Origin: Flammeovirgaceae bacterium UBA5867
GTDB lineage: Bacteria > Bacteroidota > Bacteroidia > Cytophagales > Cyclobacteriaceae
Assembly (NCBI GenBank): GCA_002432545.1
Contig: DJFR01000065.1
Location: 41,900-68,681, forward strand
Reading direction: 5' to 3'
DNA: 26,782 nt
How positions within the stretch are numbered: the stretch's first letter is position 1; the number at the start of each line of letters is the position of its first letter. Below the pieces are notes generated by a model. It did no database searches and was not told the DNA's origin. It saw nothing but the letters and a program-made list of their open reading frames with translations. Position numbers and translations under genes: made by a program. Positions 23,737-26,782 of this stretch are shown piece after piece.

Positions 23737-24744
23737 ATGAGCTCGTTAAACGAAGCACTTTCGTTTAGAAGGAACATGAAAACCCTGACCCTCTATTACC
23801 CTGAAGTTGAAGCGCATTTTCAACAAGCATCAGAAGATGCCTCCGGATTCACACATCGCACTACCGGCCAACAATGCTGGGGCGCGTTTGAAGAAAAGGT
23901 ACTCACCAGCACGCACTATCGTTTTATGGAGTATAGCGCGAGTCCTTCGGCTAATTTTAATATCCGGTACAACGAAGAACAACTGCCTCACTGCATGAAT
24001 ATATGTATAGCGCTGCAGGGTATGGTAGAAGTAAAACTGAAGGAAAGCGGTGTGTCCGCTGCATTGACCGGACTTCGGCATCACTCGCTATATTCGTATG
24101 AGCAGGAGTATGATCTCATCGTCAATAAAAACATTCATGGTATACATGTAGCGATCGAGCGCGAATACTATGCTAATCTGTTGTGTGACCAAACCCGTTG
24201 GACAGCCGTACTCAAAGAGAAATTACTGAAGCAAGAGCTCGTAATGCATGGCGATGCTACTGTCAATAAAGATATGCAGCAGGTAATCGCTACAATCTGC
24301 AATAACCCCCTGACCGGCACCTTGCGCAAGTTGTTAATAGAAGCCAAGATGCTGGAGCTTGTCGCTTTACAGATAAGTCAGTTTATAGCTTCGGATAAAA
24401 CACAGACTGATTGCTCAAAACTCAAACGAACAGACATCGATACATTTCACGACCTGCGTAAATATCTCGATCAACATTTTGCAGAAGATCTTTCGTTGCA
24501 TGCATTGTCCCGCATGTTCGGATTAAACGAATTCAAATTGAAGAAAGGCTTTAAAGATATATTTCAATCCACAGTATTCGACTATATATATGAGTGCCGT
24601 ATGAATCACGCACAATATCTTTTACGCGATCAAAAGAAATACGTAAATGAAGTATCCGCTGCCGTAGGCTATAAAAATCCTAACCACTTTTCAACAGCGT
24701 TTAAGAGAAAGTTTGGCACGAAGCCGAGCGAAATGGCAAATTAG
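23737..24744 (+). CDS. AraC family transcriptional regulator
   Basis: 335 residues from the first ATG; the internal Met14 (MKTLTLYYPEVEAHF) is a possible alternative start. The N-terminal about 225 residues form a ligand-binding region similar to PchR-type regulators (LPHCMNICIALQGMVEVKL). The C-terminal 95 residues carry two helix-turn-helix motifs of the AraC family: LSLHALSRMFGLNEFKLKKGFKDIF, and VNEVSAAVGYKNPNHFSTAFKRKFGTKPSEM. It is convergent with paaC and may or may not regulate the paa genes; there is no promoter evidence. The TAG stop lies in an AAATTAG heptad that starts an array of 7-bp repeats. Confidence 0.9.
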   Translation: MSSLNEALSFRRNMKTLTLYYPEVEAHFQQASEDASGFTHRTTGQQCWGAFEEKVLTSTHYRFMEYSASPSANFNIRYNEEQLPHCMNICIALQGMVEVKLKESGVSAALTGLRHHSLYSYEQEYDLIVNKNIHGIHVAIEREYYANLLCDQTRWTAVLKEKLLKQELVMHGDATVNKDMQQVIATICNNPLTGTLRKLLIEAKMLELVALQISQFIASDKTQTDCSKLKRTDIDTFHDLRKYLDQHFAEDLSLHALSRMFGLNEFKLKKGFKDIFQSTVFDYIYECRMNHAQYLLRDQKKYVNEVSAAVGYKNPNHFSTAFKRKFGTKPSEMAN

Positions 24745-24797
24745 CTTTGAGCTGCGAGGTTTGAGCTGTGAGAGAGGACGCTGGCTTCTGGCTGCAA
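24738..24797 (+). repeat. Left arm of third inverted heptad array, CTGCGAG type
   Basis: Beginning at the stop codon of the AraC gene (AAATTAG, 24738-24744) come CTTTGAG, CTGCGAG, GTTTGAG and CTGTGAG in exact 7-bp register to 24772, then a drifted stretch, then GCTGGCT and TCTGGCT (24780-24793). The consensus of the first part is xTGYGAG. Read on the plus strand in the gene's sense. No ORF lies in 24745-24942. Confidence 0.75.
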
Positions 24798-24872
24798 GAA
24801 AAGTAAGATGATATGTAGTATATTTCTACTATCTCGCGGGTTTACGACTAAATATAGCAACAAGCATTTCTC

Positions 24873-24942
24873 CAGTGGCCAGAAGCCTGCAGCTTAGCAG
24901 CCTCTAACTCGCGGCTCGCAACTAAAAGCTCACAACTAATTT
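24873..24942 (-). repeat. Right arm of third inverted heptad array, ten units
   Basis: On the minus strand, directly after the TGA stop of paaC, ten 7-bp units follow without a break: AAATTAG, TTGTGAG, CTTTTAG, TTGCGAG, CCGCGAG, TTAGAGG, CTGCTAA, GCTGCAG, GCTTCTG and GCCACTG. Both arms begin with AAATTAG and both carry GGCTTCTGGC, giving a symmetric inverted pair around a spacer of about 75 bp between convergent genes. The later units are shifted by one base relative to the first. Confidence 0.75.
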
Positions 24943-25692
24943 TCACCATTCTGCCGCAGGGTCGATCTTAAATACTTCCGACATTTCATCGAGCAGCGGT
25001 TGCAGATGTTCTGTGTGCTGGCCGTGGCGACCTCCGTTAACAGGCGAAAGTGTTTGCCAATCGGGCAGGTGCAGACTTGTTTGCCGCACGATATCTTCTG
25101 TTTTCTCGATCCACTTTTCTTTCAGTGTCTTCTCACCGCCAAATATACCTTCCGCTATCAGTTCTGCCTCGTAAGGTGATTCTTCAAATATACCGAGGGC
25201 ATAAGGGAAAGCGAAGTCAAGTGCATATTGCAGTTTGCTTATACTTTCCGGGGTGGCTGATCCAAGCTTTTTAATAAATGTGTTGGCGTGTAATGTATGG
25301 TAGCGCAGCTCGCCTCTGATCTTACGTGAAAGTTCTGCCAGGGGTTGGAACGATGACTCTGCCAGTATTTCAAAACGAATTGCCTGGGCGGTATCAAACA
25401 AAAAATGGCGCATGAGACTGAAGTCATATTCACCATTTGGTAATTCAACGAGTATACAATTATGAAACTGGTTGGCGTTTCGCATAAACGCAACGGTGTC
25501 GGGAGCCTGTTCACCAAGTTCGTGTAGTATCTGGTATAGCGCATAGCTCTGGCCTATCTTATCCTGCGCCATGGAAGAGAATGCTATATCTTCTTCCAGC
25601 AACGGTCCGAAGCCTGTCCACTCGGAGTTACGGTGACCGAGAATGAGTTGGTCATCGGCTATTTTATAGAGGAGTTCTTTTATTGATTGCAT
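24943..25692 (-). CDS. paaC: 1,2-phenylacetyl-CoA epoxidase subunit PaaC
   Basis: 249 residues, the same length as the well-studied PaaC (about 248). The N terminus shows KIADDQLILGHRNSEWTGFGPLLEEDIAFSSMAQDKIGQ, the opening of the PaaC ferritin-like four-helix bundle; YHTLHANTFIKKLG and LDEMSEVFKIDPAAEW are also typical. PaaC is the structural, metal-free partner of PaaA in the PaaABC(D)E complex that epoxidises phenylacetyl-CoA, the ring-activating step of the phenylacetate pathway. It is preceded on the same strand by paaB, 40 bp away, with the gap filled by GAAGTAA repeats, and no other paa gene is in the window. paaA, paaD and paaE must lie elsewhere. Confidence 0.92.
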   Translation of the reverse strand: MQSIKELLYKIADDQLILGHRNSEWTGFGPLLEEDIAFSSMAQDKIGQSYALYQILHELGEQAPDTVAFMRNANQFHNCILVELPNGEYDFSLMRHFLFDTAQAIRFEILAESSFQPLAELSRKIRGELRYHTLHANTFIKKLGSATPESISKLQYALDFAFPYALGIFEESPYEAELIAEGIFGGEKTLKEKWIEKTEDIVRQTSLHLPDWQTLSPVNGGRHGQHTEHLQPLLDEMSEVFKIDPAAEW

Positions 25693-25699
25693 TTTTGAA

Positions 25700-25727
25700 G
25701 AAGTAAGAAGTAAGAAGTAAGAAGTAT
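25700..25727 (+). repeat. Perfect heptad repeat between paaB and paaC
   Basis: Three identical copies of GAAGTAA (25700-25720) and a fourth with one change (GAAGTAT, 25721-25727); a partial unit GAA precedes. The repeats fill most of the 40-bp gap between the paaB stop and the paaC start and end 7 bp from the paaC ATG. Because the copies are identical, they are probably young and open to slippage, which would change the paaB-paaC spacing in 7-bp steps. Confidence 0.85.
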
Positions 25728-25732
25728 ATATT

Positions 25733-26341
25733 TCAGGTGGGGCGTTCGAGGAATGATTTTAGTTTGTCTCCGCCTTTATAGTCAGTGGCATCCCGGAATT
25801 TTTTTTCAGGTAATGTATTCCAAAGGTCTTTCTCTTCGGGGTTGGTGAAGCGTATGGTATCGGTGCGTATGGCCCATATGTTGTAAATGGTTTTATCGCT
25901 GCCGAATTTTTGTTTTGCTATATACATAGCTTCCTGTGGCGTGGCGGCTTCTACAGTTCCGGCATGGAGGTGTTGTTTGCCACGTTTTAGCAGATGATAT
26001 ATTTCGTACGATTTTTTTGTTTCGTTGGAAGTTGGTGGTACTTCTATCAGGCTATAGGCACTTTGGTTGCCTTCGGTTATAGGTGAAGTATATACATCAT
26101 GCGTATCAACTACATATAGTGATGTGCAGGTAAACCTCCTGGTAAATGCTTCTTTGGCCAATACATACGCCAGCTCCAGGTCAGGTGCATGTACAATGCC
26201 TTCGTGCTGAAAAGGTTTTCCTTCTTTCGGTTGCACAAAAACTTCAAACGTACCGAACTGGTCGAGTGCGGCTTTCGGCTCAATGCCTTGTCCGGTTACT
26301 GTGGATTGTAAACGATTTACTCTCGGGTCAAGCGACTTCAC
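25733..26341 (-). CDS. paaB: Tandem-domain 1,2-phenylacetyl-CoA epoxidase subunit PaaB
   Basis: 202 residues from a GTG at 26341; an in-frame stop about 30 bp upstream (minus) and no ATG nearby support this start. Two PaaB-like modules are visible: about 28-92 (FGTFEVFVQPKEGKPFQHEG, APDLELAYVLAKEAFTRRF, SLYVVDTHDVYT) and about 111-175 (SYEIYHLLKRGKQHLHAG, ATPQEAMYIAKQKF, YNIWAIRTDTI), followed by a C-terminal tail. Canonical PaaB has one such module of roughly 95 residues. PaaB bridges the PaaAC assembly, so an internal duplication could change its stoichiometry. The gene precedes paaC on the same strand. Confidence 0.85.
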   Translation of the reverse strand: MKSLDPRVNRLQSTVTGQGIEPKAALDQFGTFEVFVQPKEGKPFQHEGIVHAPDLELAYVLAKEAFTRRFTCTSLYVVDTHDVYTSPITEGNQSAYSLIEVPPTSNETKKSYEIYHLLKRGKQHLHAGTVEAATPQEAMYIAKQKFGSDKTIYNIWAIRTDTIRFTNPEEKDLWNTLPEKKFRDATDYKGGDKLKSFLERPT

Positions 26342-26517
26342 TATATGTATAGGTTTACTTTGTTATAAGTGCTTCAAGCGTTGCTACCTGCAATCCCTGC
26401 TTTTCAGCGTCCAACTAATTTATAGTCCGTTTCTCAATGACTTTTACCTTTCTGCTTTTGGTGCCTTTTATAAAAACTTATTCTTGCTTAATATCGTTTT
26501 ACAATTCCACCATCATT

Positions 26518-26763
26518 ATGAAGTACCTGGATCTCCTTGTGGCATTAGACCTGCTATCGAGGTATTACCCGCGATATCATTCGAACGAATTGATTCTGCT
26601 TGCCGAAGACATCTGGAAATGGATCAACAATGAATTACCGGAAGACAGCAGTGCGCTGATTTATCTCAAGAGTATTTATAATTCGCCCACGGAAGCGTTA
26701 ACTGCTGTGTGGAAAGAGATTCTGCTCATCACCGGATCGTTCACGGCATTCCGAAGAAATTAG
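26518..26763 (+). CDS. Small hypothetical protein
   Basis: 81 residues from the ATG at 26518 (MKYLDLLVALDLLSRYYPRYH); the frame is open further upstream (to 26437) but that part is hydrophobic and looks non-coding. The chain is helical and acidic, with AEDIWKWINNELPEDSSALIYLKSIYNSP. No family is recognised. It is divergent from paaB and separates paaBC from anything further right. Codon use looks plausible, but confidence is modest because there is no motif or ribosome site. Confidence 0.45.
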   Translation: MKYLDLLVALDLLSRYYPRYHSNELILLAEDIWKWINNELPEDSSALIYLKSIYNSPTEALTAVWKEILLITGSFTAFRRN

Positions 26764-26782
26764 GCAAGCGGTGTAACGTAAG

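Noticed and set aside
1..26782. Mobile-element or phage origin of the whole window
   Set aside because: No transposase, integrase, recombinase, phage structural or conjugation gene was found; the genes are typical chromosomal types.

Overview
The window looks like a chromosomal segment of a Bacteroidota bacterium, most likely a Cytophagales-type member of moderate GC. The pointers are a propeller-type (Reg_prop/Y_Y_Y) hybrid sensor kinase, a GldL-like mini membrane protein, a YHS-domain secreted protein, a membrane-bound LytTR regulator, many lipoproteins with short Bacteroidota-type lipoboxes, and almost no Shine-Dalgarno sequences. This placement is inferred from protein families and style only. 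I saw no rRNA, tRNA, CRISPR array, phage or transposase gene.

Layout. 49-2597 (minus): a membrane-anchored LytTR regulator and two lipoproteins; the second lipoprotein has a clear terminator. 2598-2920: a gene-free stretch with an inverted pair of 7-bp repeat arrays. 2921-3901 (minus): secreted esterase. 3992-4339 (plus): small unknown protein. 4346-6346 (minus): an ECF sigma factor, a four-helix membrane protein and a TraB/GumN protein, packed as an operon. 6603-7103 (plus): YHS protein, convergent with a di-haem cytochrome c at 7389-8267 (minus); their 3' ends are separated by a second inverted pair of heptad arrays. 8595-12869 (plus): a 1424-residue hybrid histidine kinase. 12894-16000 (minus): a 2H phosphoesterase, a VanW protein, a class II cyclic-nucleotide phosphodiesterase and a GyrI-like ligand-binding protein, followed by a CPBP membrane protease (16111-16935). 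17222-19126 (plus): a HAMP/GAF sensor with no output domain. Then a GldL-like mini protein (minus), a DUF2461 protein (plus) and a LamG-like/alpha-beta hydrolase fusion (minus) divergent from a membrane-anchored HTH-like regulator and its lipoprotein partner (plus). 23737-26341: an AraC-type regulator convergent with paaC and a tandem-domain paaB. A small unknown ORF ends the window.

The signal that ordinary annotation would miss is in the intergenic DNA. At least four gaps carry arrays of degenerate or perfect 7-bp units, each locus using its own heptamer (GTTAnnC at two loci, a CTGCGAG-like unit at a third, GAAGTAA at the fourth). At three loci the arrays are inverted pairs, most arms start at or within a few bases of a stop codon, and they keep the 7-bp register despite sequence drift. 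Other non-coding signals are a 13-bp perfect hairpin that covers the start codon of the cyclic-nucleotide phosphodiesterase gene, a REP-like doublet of perfect hairpins at 20280-20339 with a related copy at 16037-16060, a 14-bp palindrome over a candidate promoter at 17186, and a 9-bp inverted repeat in the divergent region at 21788-21834.

Much of the gene content is sensing and envelope function: six regulators or sensors (LytTR, ECF sigma, hybrid kinase, GAF sensor, membrane HTH protein, AraC) and many secreted or lipidated proteins. The only recognisable catabolic piece is paaBC, from the phenylacetyl-CoA epoxidase, here without adjacent paaA, paaD or paaE.
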